NCBI RefSeq assembly: GCF_900091585.1
Contig: NZ_FMHT01000003.1
Span: forward strand, 3,339,501 to 3,403,500
Length of the DNA stretch: 64,000 bases
Direction: 5' to 3'
Source: Micromonospora nigra
Lineage (GTDB): Bacteria; Actinomycetota; Actinomycetes; Mycobacteriales; Micromonosporaceae
Part shown: one piece after another, positions 31,990-41,490 of the stretch
Layout: every line of letters starts with the position of its first letter
Position numbering within the stretch: the stretch's first letter is position 1
The notes under the pieces: generated by a model
Databases searched by the model: none
What the model was told of the DNA's origin: nothing
Seen by the model: the letters and a program-made list of their open reading frames with translations, nothing else
Program-made: the position numbers and the translations under genes

Positions 31990-32331
31990 ATGGAGCTGTC
32001 GCTGGCGACGCGCACAGTGGGCGAGCACACGGTGCTCGAGGTCGGCGGTGAGGTCGACGTGTACACCGCCCCCCGCCTGCGGGAACGGCTCCTCGAACTG
32101 ATCGACGGTGGTGCCCGGCACGTCGTGGTGGACCTGGGCCGCGTCGACTTCCTCGACTCCACGGGCCTGGGCGTGCTGGTCGGCGGCCTCAAGCGGCTGC
32201 GCACCATCGACGGCAGCTTCTCCCTGGTCTGCGACAAGGAGCCGCTGCTCAAGATCTTCCGGATCACCGCCCTCGACCAGGTCTTCCCGCTGCATCCGAC
32301 GGTCGAAGCGGCGACCGGCGCCGGCGCGTGA
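31990..32331 (+). CDS. bldG: Anti-sigma factor antagonist BldG
   Basis: A 113-residue STAS-domain protein. [26 protein letters not shown] contains the Ser (in LDSTGLG) that partner kinases phosphorylate. Sequence, length and neighbours (helicase upstream, ATP-binding Orf3 downstream, then hppA) match S. coelicolor BldG, a regulator of development and antibiotic production. ATG 31990 follows AGGAGGAGG. When unphosphorylated it should bind anti-sigma factors and free sigma factors. The 132-bp divergent region from the helicase must hold its promoter. Confidence 0.93.
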   Translation: MELSLATRTVGEHTVLEVGGEVDVYTAPRLRERLLELIDGGARHVVVDLGRVDFLDSTGLGVLVGGLKRLRTIDGSFSLVCDKEPLLKIFRITALDQVFPLHPTVEAATGAGA

Positions 32332-32765
32332 TGGCCACGGTCCGGCTCTCGTTCTCGCCCGCCCCGGTGCACGTGCGCACCGCGCGCCTGGTCGGTGTCG
32401 CGGTGGCCCGCCGGGCGGGGGTCCGGGAGGACCTGCTCGACGAGGTGCGGCTGGCCATCGGCGAGGCGTGCACCCGCGCGGTCGCCCTGCACCGGCAGTA
32501 CGGCCTTACCGAACCGGTGTTGGTGGAGATGTCCGACTCCGGCACGTACGCGGTGCGGGTGGTCGACCGCGCGCCGATCGAGGCGGGTATCGGTCTCGCC
32601 GCGCTCGACGCGGACCAGCTCGCCAACGAGTCGCTGAACGAGGACGACCTGACCACCGGAGTGGGCTTCGCCCTGCTCGCCGGCTTCGTCGAGGACCTCC
32701 AGGTCCGTCCCGTCGACGAGGGTGTGGGCACCGAGGTGCGGATGGTCTGGCCGCTGGGCCGCTGA
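32331..32765 (+). CDS. ATP-binding anti-sigma-factor-like protein (BldG operon Orf3)
   Basis: A 144-residue GHKL-fold protein of the RsbW/SpoIIAB type: helix EDLLDEVRLAIGEACTRAVALH carries the N-box region (canonical N-box Asn is replaced; ExxxxA pattern kept) and LTTGVGFALLAGFVEDLQ the glycine-rich lid. ATG 32331 shares its first base with the bldG stop (TGATG); GTG 32328 is also possible. It corresponds to SCO3548-type proteins that partner with BldG. Kinase activity is uncertain because the N-box looks atypical. Confidence 0.85.
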   Translation: MATVRLSFSPAPVHVRTARLVGVAVARRAGVREDLLDEVRLAIGEACTRAVALHRQYGLTEPVLVEMSDSGTYAVRVVDRAPIEAGIGLAALDADQLANESLNEDDLTTGVGFALLAGFVEDLQVRPVDEGVGTEVRMVWPLGR

Positions 32766-32793
32766 GCCGCCCGGCGCGGTCGACGACGAACGA

Positions 32794-32826
32794 GAGGCCG
32801 CATCCCGTACGACGGGGTGCGGCCTC
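32794..32826 (+). terminator. Terminator of the bldG operon
   Basis: A 14-bp stem (32794-32807 with 32813-32826, one U-G pair) and five-base loop TACGA, 28 bp after the stop of the anti-sigma gene. No long U tract. Confidence 0.75.
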
Positions 32827-33093
32827 GTCGTCATGGATGACGCCCTATATCAGATTTCGTCTCATAACACAGCGACGAAGATCATCGGGGCACGGTCGGC
32901 CCTGGGTGTGACCTCTAACACTGCGTGGGGCTACAGTACGCGGGTTGTCAGCAAGTGACCCGCCCCGCGGCCAGCGAGGACGGGTGTTCATCGCTGGTCC
33001 GCCGGGGTGGGTTGGCGCGCTTGCGGGTTCGCATCCAGGCGCCGGGCGGTGCGTCTCCACCGCCCGGCGCGTTGTTCGGCACAGGAGGACACA
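32827..33093 (+). promoter_or_regulatory. Leader/promoter region of hppA
   Basis: 267 bp with no gene. An AT-rich segment (about 32845-32880, CTATATCAGATTTC...CATAACAC) and TGTGAC...(about 19 bp)...TACAGT (about 32908-32937) resemble a vegetative promoter; these placements are by eye and tentative. The AGGAGG ribosome-binding site of hppA lies at 33083-33088. Confidence 0.4.
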
Positions 33094-35443
33094 GATGTCC
33101 GACACCTTGGCCGCCGAGGGCGGCGGGATCTCCCTCACCGGAGCCAATGTCACGTATGTCGTCATGGCCGCGGTCATCGCGGCGGTCGCGCTCGTCTTCG
33201 CCGCGGCGTTGACGAAGACCGTGCTGGCCGCCGGCCGGGGCACCCCCAAAATGCAGGAGATCTCAGGGGCCGTCCAGGAGGGCGCCTCGGCCTACCTGAT
33301 CCGGCAGTTCCGGACGCTGGCGATCTTCGTGGTCGTCGCGGTGGTGCTGCTGTTCCTGCTGCCGGTGCACGACACCGACGGCAGCGAACTGGCGGTGAAG
33401 CTCGGCAGGTCGCTCTTCTTCGTCGTGGGCGCGCTGTTCAGCGCCTTCATCGGCGGTGCGGGCATGTGGCTGGCCACCCGGGCCAACCTGCGGGTCGCCG
33501 CCGCCGCACGGGAACGCGAGGGTGGCCGCGAGGTGGCCATGAAGATCGCCTTCCGCACCGGTGGTGTGGTCGGCTTCCTCACCGTCGGCCTGGGCCTCCT
33601 CGGCGCGGCGACGGTCGTCCTGGTCTACCGGGGCGACGCACCCACCGTGCTGGAGGGCTTCGGTTTCGGTGCCGCGCTGCTGGCCATGTTCATGCGGGTC
33701 GGTGGCGGCATCTTCACCAAGGCCGCCGACGTCGGCGCCGACCTGGTCGGCAAGGTCGAGCAGGGCATCCCCGAGGACGACCCGCGCAACGCCGCCACCA
33801 TCGCCGACAACGTGGGCGACAACGTCGGTGACTGCGCCGGCATGGCCGCCGACCTGTTCGAGTCGTACGCGGTCACCCTGGTCGCCGCGCTGATCCTGGG
33901 CCGTGCCGCGTTCGGCGAGGACGGCCTGGTCTTCCCGCTGATCATCTCGACCATCGGGGTGCTGGTCGCCATCATCGGCGTCTTCATCACCCGGCTGCGT
34001 GCCTCGGACCGCTCCGGCCTGACCGCGATCAACCGGGCCTTCTACCTGTCCGCCGGCATCTCCGCGGTGCTGGTGGCGGTCGCCGCGTACGCCTACCTGC
34101 CGGCCACCTTCGACCAGCTCGAGGGCGGGCTCACCGACGTCGACCGCAACCCGCGCCTGGTCGCCATCGGCGCCGTCGTGATCGGCATCGTGCTGGCCGC
34201 CGCCATCCAGGCCCTGACCGGCTACTTCACGGAGACCACCCGTCGGCCGGTCCAGGACATCGGCAAGAGCTCCCAGACCGGGCCCGCCACCGTCATCCTC
34301 GCCGGCATCAGCGTCGGCCTGGAGTCGGCGGTCTACTCGGCGCTGCTCATCGGCGCGGGCGTGTTCGGCGCCTTCCTGCTCGGTGGCAGCTCCATCACGC
34401 TGTCGCTGTTCGCCGTGGCGCTCGCCGGCACCGGCCTGCTCACCACGGTCGGCGTGATCGTCGCGATGGACACCTTCGGCCCGATCTCCGACAACGCCCA
34501 GGGCGTGGCCGAGATGTCCGGCGACATCGACGAGCACGGCGCACGCACCCTGACCGAGCTGGACGCGGTCGGCAACACCACCAAGGCCATCACGAAGGGC
34601 ATCGCGATCGCCACGGCGGTGCTGGCCGCGACCGCGCTGTTCGGCTCGTACACCGACACGCTGCGCACCGCGTACGGGGACGCGGGCGTGGCCGACGTCG
34701 GCAACGAGATCCTCAACGCGCTGAACGTGGCCAACCCGCAGAACCTGGTCGGCCTGATCATCGGCGCGGCGGTCGTGTTCCTCTTCTCCGGGCTGGCCAT
34801 CAACGCGGTGTCCCGCTCGGCGGGCGCCGTGGTGATGGAGGTGCGCCGGCAGTTCCGCGAACTGCCCGGCATCATGGACGGCAGCCAGCGCCCGGAGTAC
34901 GGCAAGGTCGTCGACATCTGCACCCGGGACGCGCAGCGCGAGCTGATGACCCCCGGCCTGCTGGCCATCCTCGCGCCGATCGCGGTCGGCTTCGGCCTCG
35001 GGCCCGGCGCGCTGGCGTCGTACCTGGCCGGTGCGATCGGGGCCGGCACGCTGATGGCGGTGTTCCTGAGCAACTCCGGTGGCGCCTGGGACAACGCGAA
35101 GAAGATGGTCGAGGACGGCGCGTACGGCGGCAAGGGCTCCGAGGCGCACGCCGCGACCGTCATCGGCGACACGGTCGGCGACCCGTTCAAGGACACCGCC
35201 GGCCCGGCGATCAACCCGCTGATCAAGGTGATGAACCTGGTCTCGCTGCTGATCGCGCCCGCCGTGGTCGCGTGGAGCGTGGGCGACGAGCGCAACGTCG
35301 GGCTGCGCGTCACCATCGCCGTGGTGGCGACGCTGATCATCGTCGCGGCGGTGGTGTTCAGCAAGCGCAAGGGCGTGGTGATGGACGACTCGACCGGCAG
35401 CGGTTCCGGCGCGGACCAGCGGCCGGAGTCGGTCAACGCCTGA
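33094..35443 (+). CDS. hppA: Membrane-bound proton-pumping pyrophosphatase, K+-independent type
   Basis: A 782-residue integral membrane pyrophosphatase that couples PPi hydrolysis to H+ pumping. Hallmarks: GGGIFTKAADVGADLVGKVEQGIPEDDPRNAATIADNVGDNVGD region (substrate loop, Lys and Asp residues), DTFGPISDNAQGVAEMS and GDTVGDPFKDTAGPAINPLIK. The segment GNTTKAITKG (about residue 493) has Lys where K+-dependent enzymes have Ala (GNTTAA), marking the K+-independent class. About 16 hydrophobic helices. ATG 33094 follows AGGAGG. Position after bldG-orf3 is as in Streptomyces. Confidence 0.97.
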
Positions 35444-35457
35444 CCCGTCACGTCGAC

Positions 35458-35496
35458 CCGGTCCCCGGTCGGCCCGCCAGGCCGGCCGGGGACCGG
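35458..35496 (+). terminator. Terminator of hppA
   Basis: A 17-bp stem (35458-35474 with 35480-35496, one U-G pair) with five-base loop CGCCA, 14 bp after the hppA stop. No U tract. Confidence 0.8.
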
Positions 35497-35590
35497 CGCG
35501 TGTCGACCGGCGTCGACAGCTGGCCGGGCCGTGCCGGTCCGCGCCCGCTGACCGGTGCCGGGTCTCGACAGAAGTCGTACGCTGCAACGC

Positions 35591-36130
35591 ATGCGTACGT
35601 GCCGGGCGGCAACCGCCGGAAAGCTCACGGTGGTCCTGGCCACGCTCGTCCTCCTGGCCGGCTGCGGCGACGGACCCAGCCCCCGGGCGTGGGCGGCCTC
35701 CGTCTGCTCGGCGTTGACCCCGTGGCGGGCCGAGATCAGCAAACTGACCCGGAGCACCGACGAACAGATGACGGCGCAGACCACCCCGGCGCAGGCCAAG
35801 GAGAACCTCGTCCGGATGTTCGCCGGGGCCGAGCAGGCCAGTGAGACCGCCCGACGCAGCATCGAGCAGGCCGGCGTCCCGGAGACCGAGCACGGCGAGG
35901 AGATCTCGGTCGGGTTCCGCGACTCGCTGGCGAAGATCCGTGACGCGTACGGCCGGGCCCGGGACACCATCGACGGGCTGGGCACCGGCCAGGCCACCGC
36001 CTTCTACGACGGCGTCCGGACCGCCGTGGACACCCTGAAAGCCGAGTACGACGCCAGCGCGCTGGACACCAGCCGGCTCAACTCCGAGGAGCTCAAGCGC
36101 GCCTTCGACGAGGTGCCCGAGTGTCGCTGA
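35591..36130 (+). CDS. Lipoprotein with helical domain
   Basis: A 179-residue lipoprotein: signal MRTCRAATAGKLTVVLATLV with lipobox LLAGC, then a helical extracellular domain (AWAASVCSALTPWRAEISKL..QAKENLVRMFAGAEQASETARRSIEQAG..FRDSLAKIRDAYGRARDTIDGL). A second Cys in VCSAL and a C-terminal VPECR may form a disulfide. Equivalent hypothetical lipoproteins follow hppA in Streptomyces. The ribosome-binding site is poor. Its 3' end overlaps the next gene by 10 bp. Function unknown. Confidence 0.85.
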   Translation: MRTCRAATAGKLTVVLATLVLLAGCGDGPSPRAWAASVCSALTPWRAEISKLTRSTDEQMTAQTTPAQAKENLVRMFAGAEQASETARRSIEQAGVPETEHGEEISVGFRDSLAKIRDAYGRARDTIDGLGTGQATAFYDGVRTAVDTLKAEYDASALDTSRLNSEELKRAFDEVPECR

Positions 36131-36894
36131 GCGGGGAACGCCGCCCCGGTCAGCCGCAGCTCCGCCGGCCGGGCCGACCACCACCGCCCGGCCCCGGCGA
36201 CGCGCCGGAGGCGGTGCCGCTGCCGGTGGCGTTTCCCGAACCCGAGCGGTCGGCGCACGACCGGGTCGGTGCCGCAACCACCGCCGCGGGCGCCCCGATC
36301 GCCGCCGGGCCCGCCGGTCGGCAGCTGGTCTTCTTCGGCGCCGACACCGCCGAGCCGTCCGTCGCGGACCTCGCCGGGCTGCTCGCGGGGCCGGGCGAGG
36401 TGGTACGGATGGGCGGCACCGCCCGGCTGTCGGTGGTGGTCGACGCGGGTTGGCGGGTGCACGTCCTCGTGGCCGAGCTGGCGCAGCGGGGAGTGCCGGC
36501 GAGCTGGGAGCCGACGGAGGACGCGCGACACACCGTGCGGACCGCGTACACCCGGATGTTGCTGCCGCTGGCGGCGGCCTGGCTGCGCGGCGCGACACAG
36601 CGGCCCCCGACCACCTTCCACCTGACCGGGCGGCGGTTGCGACTGTGGCTGGCGGCGGCGGGGGTCGCCGAGCCGTCGGCCTTCCTGCTGCGGCTGGGCG
36701 GCACCGATCCGGACCGGTGGGCCACGGTGGGCGCGGCCCTCGACGCGGCCGGCCTGGCGGGCCGGCTGGTGGAGCCGGGCGAGGGCGGCCCGGCGTACCG
36801 GATCACGGGCCGACGCCGGCTGGCGCGGCTCGCCGAGCTGGTGGGCGACCGGCCGGCCGCCGCCCCGGCCACGGCCTGGCCACCCCGGACCTGA
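36121..36894 (+). CDS. Conserved hypothetical protein between hppA and topA
   Basis: A 257-residue protein with a basic, Pro-rich N-terminus and a folded part beginning QLVFFGADTAEPSVADLAGLLAGPGEVVRMGGTARLSVVVDAGWRVHVL. The C-terminal half is helical (LRLWLAAAGVAEPSAFLLRLGGTDPDRW..RRRLARLAELVGDRP). No membrane helix or known motif. GTG 36121 overlaps the lipoprotein stop, so it is coupled. A similarly placed hypothetical gene occurs in Streptomyces. Family not recognised. Confidence 0.75.
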   Translation: MSLSGERRPGQPQLRRPGRPPPPGPGDAPEAVPLPVAFPEPERSAHDRVGAATTAAGAPIAAGPAGRQLVFFGADTAEPSVADLAGLLAGPGEVVRMGGTARLSVVVDAGWRVHVLVAELAQRGVPASWEPTEDARHTVRTAYTRMLLPLAAAWLRGATQRPPTTFHLTGRRLRLWLAAAGVAEPSAFLLRLGGTDPDRWATVGAALDAAGLAGRLVEPGEGGPAYRITGRRRLARLAELVGDRPAAAPATAWPPRT

Positions 36895-37238
36895 CTGGTG
36901 CCCCGAGGCCGCCCGAGTGGCGGTCCAGGTGAGGAAGGCGACGGCGAGGCCGGCGGTGGCGACGCCGAGGCGTGTGCGGAAAAGGGGCGATACGGTCAGT
37001 CGGCGGATCAGCCGACGGGCTGTCGTCGTCACAGTGTTCCGCCTTCGGCCACACCCACGGTGTACGGTGGCGCCGTCCGGCACCTCGTCCCGTGCCCCGG
37101 GGCGGATCGCCGCCCGCGAAACCCGGAACGCGGACGGCGCGTTACGTTGGACATCCGGACCGCAGGGGCCCGGAGGGTCGAGTGCGGCCTGAACCGGGCA
37201 TCGGGCGACCACGAGCAGGAGTGAGGTCGGAGAGAGCC
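36895..37238. other. Intergenic leader of topA; possible small antisense ORF
   Basis: 344 bp before topA. The plus strand shows GGTGTACGGTGGCG and a GGAGAGAG ribosome-binding site for topA at about 37229. On the minus strand a frame from GTG 37032 (9 bp after GAAGG) begins VTTTARRLIRRLTVSPLF and has one hydrophobic helix (RLGVATAGLAVAFLTWTATR) but then runs without a stop into sequence antisense to the previous gene, so I do not call it. Confidence 0.45.
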
Positions 37239-40184
37239 GTGCCGAGCAACGCTGGAACCACCCGTCTGGTCATCGTCGAGTCCCCGGCGAAGGCCAAGAC
37301 GATCTCGGGCTATCTCGGCCCGGGATACGTCGTGGAGGCCAGCTTCGGGCACGTCCGCGACCTGCCCCGCAACGCCGCCGACGTGCCGGCGAAGTACAAG
37401 GGTGAGCCGTGGGCGCGGCTCGGCGTCGACGTGGACAACGGCTTCCACGCCCTCTACGTCGTCTCGCCCGACCGCAAGCAGCAGATCAGCAAGCTGGTGA
37501 AGCTGGCCAAGGAGGTCGACGAGATCCTCCTCGCCACGGACGAGGACCGCGAGGGCGAGGCCATCGCCTGGCACCTGGTGGAGACCCTCAAGCCGAAGGT
37601 GCCCGTCAAGCGGATGGTCTTCCACGAGATCACCAAGCCGGCCATCCAGGCCGCGGTGGCGAACCCGCGCGAGATCGACCGCGACCTGGTCGACGCCCAG
37701 GAGGCCCGGCGCATCCTCGACCGCCTCTACGGCTACGAGGTCTCCCCGGTGCTGTGGAAGAAGGTCATGCCGAAGCTGTCGGCGGGCCGGGTGCAGTCCG
37801 TGGCGACCCGGATCGTGGTCGAGCGGGAGCGCCAGCGGATGGCCTTCCGCACCGCCGAGTACTGGAACATCCTCGCCACCCTGGCGGTGGCCGAGCCGGG
37901 CGAGGGTCCGCGTACCTTCAACGCCACCCTGGTCGCGCTGGGCGGCGACCGGATCGCCACCGGCAAGGACTTCGAGTCCACCACCGGTCGGGTGAAGCCC
38001 GGTGCCGGGGTCGTCCACCTCGACGAGAGCGGGGCGCGAGGGCTGGCCGCCCGTCTGTCGGGTCGGCCGTTCACGGTCACCCGCGTCGAGGAGAAGCCCT
38101 ACCGCCGCCGCCCGTACGCGCCGTTCATCACCTCCACCCTCCAGCAGGAGGCGGCCCGCAAACTGCGGTTCTCGTCGCAGCAGACGATGCGCACCGCGCA
38201 GCGTCTCTACGAGAACGGTTACATCACCTACATGCGTACCGACTCGGTGAACCTGTCGGAGACCGCCATCGCGGCGGCCCGCCGGCAGATCGTCGAGCTG
38301 TACGGTGAGCGCAGCGTGCCGCCGGAGCCGCGCCGCTACACCGGCAAGGTGAAGAACGCCCAGGAGGCGCACGAGGCGATCCGCCCCGCCGGGGACAACT
38401 TCCGCACCCCCGGTGACGTCGCCAAGGAGCTGTCGGCCGAGGAGTTCAAGCTCTACGAGCTGATCTGGCGGCGCACCATCGCCTCGCAGATGACCGACGC
38501 GGTCGGCTCCAGCGTGTCGGTGCGCATCCGCGCGGTCTCCACGGCCGCCGAGGAAGCCGACTTCGGTGCCACCGGCAAGACCATCACCGACCCGGGCTTC
38601 CTGCGGGCGTACGTCGAGTCCAGCGACGACGAGAACGCCGAGGCCGAGGACGCCGAGCGCCGGCTGCCGAACCTGGTCAGGGACCAGCCGCTGACCGCCG
38701 ACGAACTGGCGGCGCAGGGCCACCACACCCAGCCGCCGTCGCGCTACACCGAGGCGTCGCTGGTCAAGGCGCTGGAGGAGCTGGGCATCGGCCGCCCCTC
38801 GACGTACGCGTCGATCATGCAGACCATCCAGGACCGCGGGTACGTCGCCAAGCGCGGGCAGGCGATGATCCCGACGTTCCTGGCGTTCGCGGTGATCGGG
38901 CTGATGGAGCGGCACTACCCGCGCCTCATCGACTACGACTTCACGGCCAGCATGGAGAACGAGCTGGACGAGATCGCCGGTGGTGACCACGCGGCCGTCG
39001 ACTTCCTCACCGCCTTCTACTTCGGCACCACGAACGGCACCGGCGACCAGGCCATCGCGCACGCGGGTGGGCTGAAGAAGCTGGTCACCGAGAACCTCAG
39101 CGAGATCGACGCGCGCAGCGTCAACTCGATTCCGCTGTTCGTCGACGACGACGGCCGCGAGGTCGTGGTGCGGGTCGGCCGGTACGGGCCGTACCTCCAG
39201 CGTGAGCTGCCCGGCGGTGAGCCGGCTGCCGCCTCGCGTGCCGGCGCGGCGGCGCCTGCGGCCGGGTCCTCGGCGGAGGGCGAGGAGGGTGGCGTCGCCC
39301 AGGGCGACCGGGCACCGATTCCCGAGGGGCTCGCCCCCGACGAGCTGACGCCCGAGAAGGTGCACGAGCTGTTCCTCGGCGGTGGCGGTGAGCGCAAGCT
39401 CGGTGACGACCCGGCCACCGGGGAACCCATCGTGCTCAAGTCGGGCCGGTTCGGCCCGTACGTCTCCAGCGGCGAGCGCAAGTCGTCGCTGCTGCGCACC
39501 CAGTCGCCCGACTCGCTCACCTTCGACGAGGCGCTGAAGCTGCTCAGCCTGCCCCGCCTGGTCGGCGTGGCCCCGGACGGGGCCGAGGTGTTCGCCAACA
39601 ACGGCCGCTACGGCCCGTACGTCAAGCGTGGCGACGAGTTCCGGTCGCTGGACTCCGAGGACAAGCTGTTCACCGTCACCCTCGACGAGGCTCTCGCGCT
39701 GCTGGCCGCCCCGAAGACCCGCCAGCGTCGGGCCGCCGCCCCACCACTGCGCGAGATGGGCAACGACCCGCTCACCGAGAAGCCGTTGGTCATCAAGGAC
39801 GGTCGGTTCGGCCCGTACGTCACCGACGGCGAGACCAACGCCTCGCTGCGGCGCGGGCAGACCCCGGAGGCGCTGACGCTGGAAGAGGCGTCGGAGATGC
39901 TGGCCGAGAAGCGGGCCAAGGGGCCGGCGCCGAAGAAGAAGGCGGCACCGAAGAAGGCCGCGGCCAAGAAGGCGCCGGCGAAGAAGGCCACGGCGGCGAA
40001 GAAGACGGCCACGGCGGCGAAGTCCACGGCCGCCAAGACGGCGGCGGCGAAGTCCACGGCGGCGAGGACGGCGGCGGCGAAGTCCACGGCCGCCAGGGAG
40101 GCGACCACCGCCGAGGCCACGACCGCCCGGAAGGCCCCGGCCAAGAAGGCCGCTCCGCGTAAGGCGACGACCTCGACGGAGTGA
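37239..40184 (+). CDS. topA: DNA topoisomerase I with Lys/Ala-rich C-terminal tail
   Basis: A 981-residue type IA topoisomerase that relaxes negative supercoils. Toprim domain at the N-terminus (RLVIVESPAKAKTISGYLG; ATDEDREGEAIAWHL with the acidic DxDxE), active-site Tyr in YITYMRTDSVNLS at about residue 331, HTQPPSRYTEASLVKALEELGIGRPSTYA, then several topoisomerase C-terminal repeats (RFGPYV seen in GRYGPYLQ, GRFGPYVSS, GRYGPYVKR, GRFGPYVTD). The last ~80 residues are Lys/Ala/Pro repeats typical of actinobacterial TopA and important for DNA binding. GTG 37239 follows GGAGAGAG. Confidence 0.98.
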   Translation: MPSNAGTTRLVIVESPAKAKTISGYLGPGYVVEASFGHVRDLPRNAADVPAKYKGEPWARLGVDVDNGFHALYVVSPDRKQQISKLVKLAKEVDEILLATDEDREGEAIAWHLVETLKPKVPVKRMVFHEITKPAIQAAVANPREIDRDLVDAQEARRILDRLYGYEVSPVLWKKVMPKLSAGRVQSVATRIVVERERQRMAFRTAEYWNILATLAVAEPGEGPRTFNATLVALGGDRIATGKDFESTTGRVKPGAGVVHLDESGARGLAARLSGRPFTVTRVEEKPYRRRPYAPFITSTLQQEAARKLRFSSQQTMRTAQRLYENGYITYMRTDSVNLSETAIAAARRQIVELYGERSVPPEPRRYTGKVKNAQEAHEAIRPAGDNFRTPGDVAKELSAEEFKLYELIWRRTIASQMTDAVGSSVSVRIRAVSTAAEEADFGATGKTITDPGFLRAYVESSDDENAEAEDAERRLPNLVRDQPLTADELAAQGHHTQPPSRYTEASLVKALEELGIGRPSTYASIMQTIQDRGYVAKRGQAMIPTFLAFAVIGLMERHYPRLIDYDFTASMENELDEIAGGDHAAVDFLTAFYFGTTNGTGDQAIAHAGGLKKLVTENLSEIDARSVNSIPLFVDDDGREVVVRVGRYGPYLQRELPGGEPAAASRAGAAAPAAGSSAEGEEGGVAQGDRAPIPEGLAPDELTPEKVHELFLGGGGERKLGDDPATGEPIVLKSGRFGPYVSSGERKSSLLRTQSPDSLTFDEALKLLSLPRLVGVAPDGAEVFANNGRYGPYVKRGDEFRSLDSEDKLFTVTLDEALALLAAPKTRQRRAAAPPLREMGNDPLTEKPLVIKDGRFGPYVTDGETNASLRRGQTPEALTLEEASEMLAEKRAKGPAPKKKAAPKKAAAKKAPAKKATAAKKTATAAKSTAAKTAAAKSTAARTAAAKSTAAREATTAEATTARKAPAKKAAPRKATTSTE

Positions 40185-40253
40185 GCGATCCGGCGAGATC
40201 GGCCGCTCCGCGTAAGGCGACGACCTCGACGGGGTGAGCGATTCGGCGAGATC
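40148..40253. repeat. 53-bp tandem duplication of the topA 3' end
   Basis: Copies at 40148-40200 and 40201-40253 differ at two positions. The first copy encodes the last TopA residues and the stop; the second repeats that sequence after the stop and runs into the inverted-repeat element at 40247. A recent duplication by replication slippage is likely. Confidence 0.9.
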
Positions 40254-40300
40254 TTGGTGCGAAAGTGCCCAAGGAGGGGCCGGTGCGTACCAAGATCTCG
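40247..40300. repeat. AGATCTTGGT inverted-repeat element, copy 1
   Basis: Perfect 12-bp arms (CGAGATCTTGGT at 40247-40258, ACCAAGATCTCG at 40289-40300) enclose 30 bp containing GTGCCC...GGAGGGGCCGG. The core matches the copy at 41491-41540. It may act as a topA terminator, but arms, core and pairing with a second copy mark it as a repeat family. Confidence 0.85.
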
Positions 40301-40328
40301 GGGGTTGGGTGTCCGGCGGCGGCTGGGG

Positions 40329-41384
40329 TCAGCCGGGCCATCCTGCGGCTTTCAGGGCCGCGTGGATCTGGCCGGTGACGTGGTCGGGCCGGTTGCGCAC
40401 CGCCCACGCCGGGAACCGCAGGACGCGATCGCCCTCGATCCACAGGTCGTTCTGGCGACGCATGTCGGCCCAGGCTGCGGCCGGATCCAGGTGCTGCCCA
40501 CCGTCGATCTCCACGTGGACGTGCCACTCCTCGAACGACACGTCCAGGTAGCGGCGGCGGCCCGTGGCATCACGCCGCTCCACCTGCCGCGAGGGTTCGG
40601 GCAGGCCGGCACGTCGGACGAGGCCGAGGAAGTCGAGTTCGGCGAGGGAGTGCGACCCGCCCGCCGCGTCGGACGCGGTCTCGGCGATGAGCCGGCGCCG
40701 TCGTGCCCGTGGCAGCCGTTCCAGGACCCGGTGCACGTCGTCGCCACCGACCAGACGCTGCTGGAAACCGGCGGCGATGACCGCACGCGCCTGCTCGTCA
40801 GTCGCGGCCCACTGGGCGGCGTCGACCAGGGACCGGGCCGGCATCGTCCGCCGGGGCTGCCCGACCGCTAGAACGTCGTCCTCTCCCAGGGTGGTCGTCC
40901 GGTGCACCACCACCCCGGGCGGGAGCGAGCGAGTCTGGTGCGTGGCAGGTAGGAGCAGGTGCACCAGCGGGCTTCCGTACCGCCGCAGCCCCCATGCCTC
41001 GGCCGCCGTCAGCCCGCCCAGCACCGCCGCGGGTCCGGCGGCGAGGACCGCGATCCAGCGCAGGTGCTCGGCACCGACCGGACCGTTGTGCGTGACGAAG
41101 ACGGCGCGGTGGACCTTGCGCCAGCGGCCGGTGCCGACCCGGTGGCGGATGGCCTTCGGGGAGAGGTGCTGGCGCGCCTGCTCAAGGCTGATGACGTCGT
41201 CCTGGTGGAACAGCGTCCAGGCGAGTTCGTCGGAATCGTCGCTCGGCAGCGCCTTCCGCCAGCCAGCCCATGCCCGCCCCCCAGAACCGCCGGCCCCACC
41301 ACGTGCACCGGCTCCACCACGTGCACCGGCTCCACCACGTGCACCGGCCCCACCACTCCGGCCCCACCGACCCCCCGCGCTCAC
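40329..41384 (-). CDS. DUF559/AbiEi-like protein with PD-(D/E)XK-type nuclease domain
   Basis: A 351-residue protein: N-terminal winged-helix-like part (ISLEQARQHLSPKAIRHRVGTGRWRKVHRAVFVTHNG), a central AbiEi-like region (AVLGGLTAAEAWGLRRYGSPLVHLLLPATHQTRSLPPGVVVHR) and a C-terminal DUF559/Vsr-like domain (RRYLDVSFEEWHVHVEIDGGQHLDPAAAWADMRRQNDLWIEGDRVLRFPAWAV) with D..E-x-D/Q residues of a PD-(D/E)XK fold. The first ~40 residues are repeats of ARGGAG from an 18-bp tandem repeat and may not be translated as drawn; GTG 41384 is the only in-frame start. Flanked by two inverted-repeat elements. Confidence 0.8.
   Translation of the reverse strand: MSAGGRWGRSGGAGARGGAGARGGAGARGGAGGSGGRAWAGWRKALPSDDSDELAWTLFHQDDVISLEQARQHLSPKAIRHRVGTGRWRKVHRAVFVTHNGPVGAEHLRWIAVLAAGPAAVLGGLTAAEAWGLRRYGSPLVHLLLPATHQTRSLPPGVVVHRTTTLGEDDVLAVGQPRRTMPARSLVDAAQWAATDEQARAVIAAGFQQRLVGGDDVHRVLERLPRARRRRLIAETASDAAGGSHSLAELDFLGLVRRAGLPEPSRQVERRDATGRRRYLDVSFEEWHVHVEIDGGQHLDPAAAWADMRRQNDLWIEGDRVLRFPAWAVRNRPDHVTGQIHAALKAAGWPG
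41296..41349. repeat. Three tandem copies of an 18-bp unit
   Basis: CCACCACGTGCACCGGCT is repeated three times (last base changed in the third). In frame with the DUF559 gene it encodes GAR-GGA repeats near the proposed N-terminus. It contains the palindrome CACGTG. Confidence 0.9.
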
Positions 41385-41490
41385 CTCCCGCGTTCACCCA
41401 CTCCCGCGCTCACGCCCTCCCATCTCCACCCCTTCCACGCTCACCCTGCCCCGTAGGAACGCACTCTGTCTGCCCCTGTGGACAGCCCCG

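Noticed and set aside
33263..36598. 1,111-codon minus-strand frame antisense to hppA
   Set aside because: Composition mirrors hppA codons; no recognisable domain, no start signal.
37029..39365. 778-codon minus-strand frame antisense to topA
   Set aside because: Shadow frame, no motifs; topA is unambiguous on the other strand.
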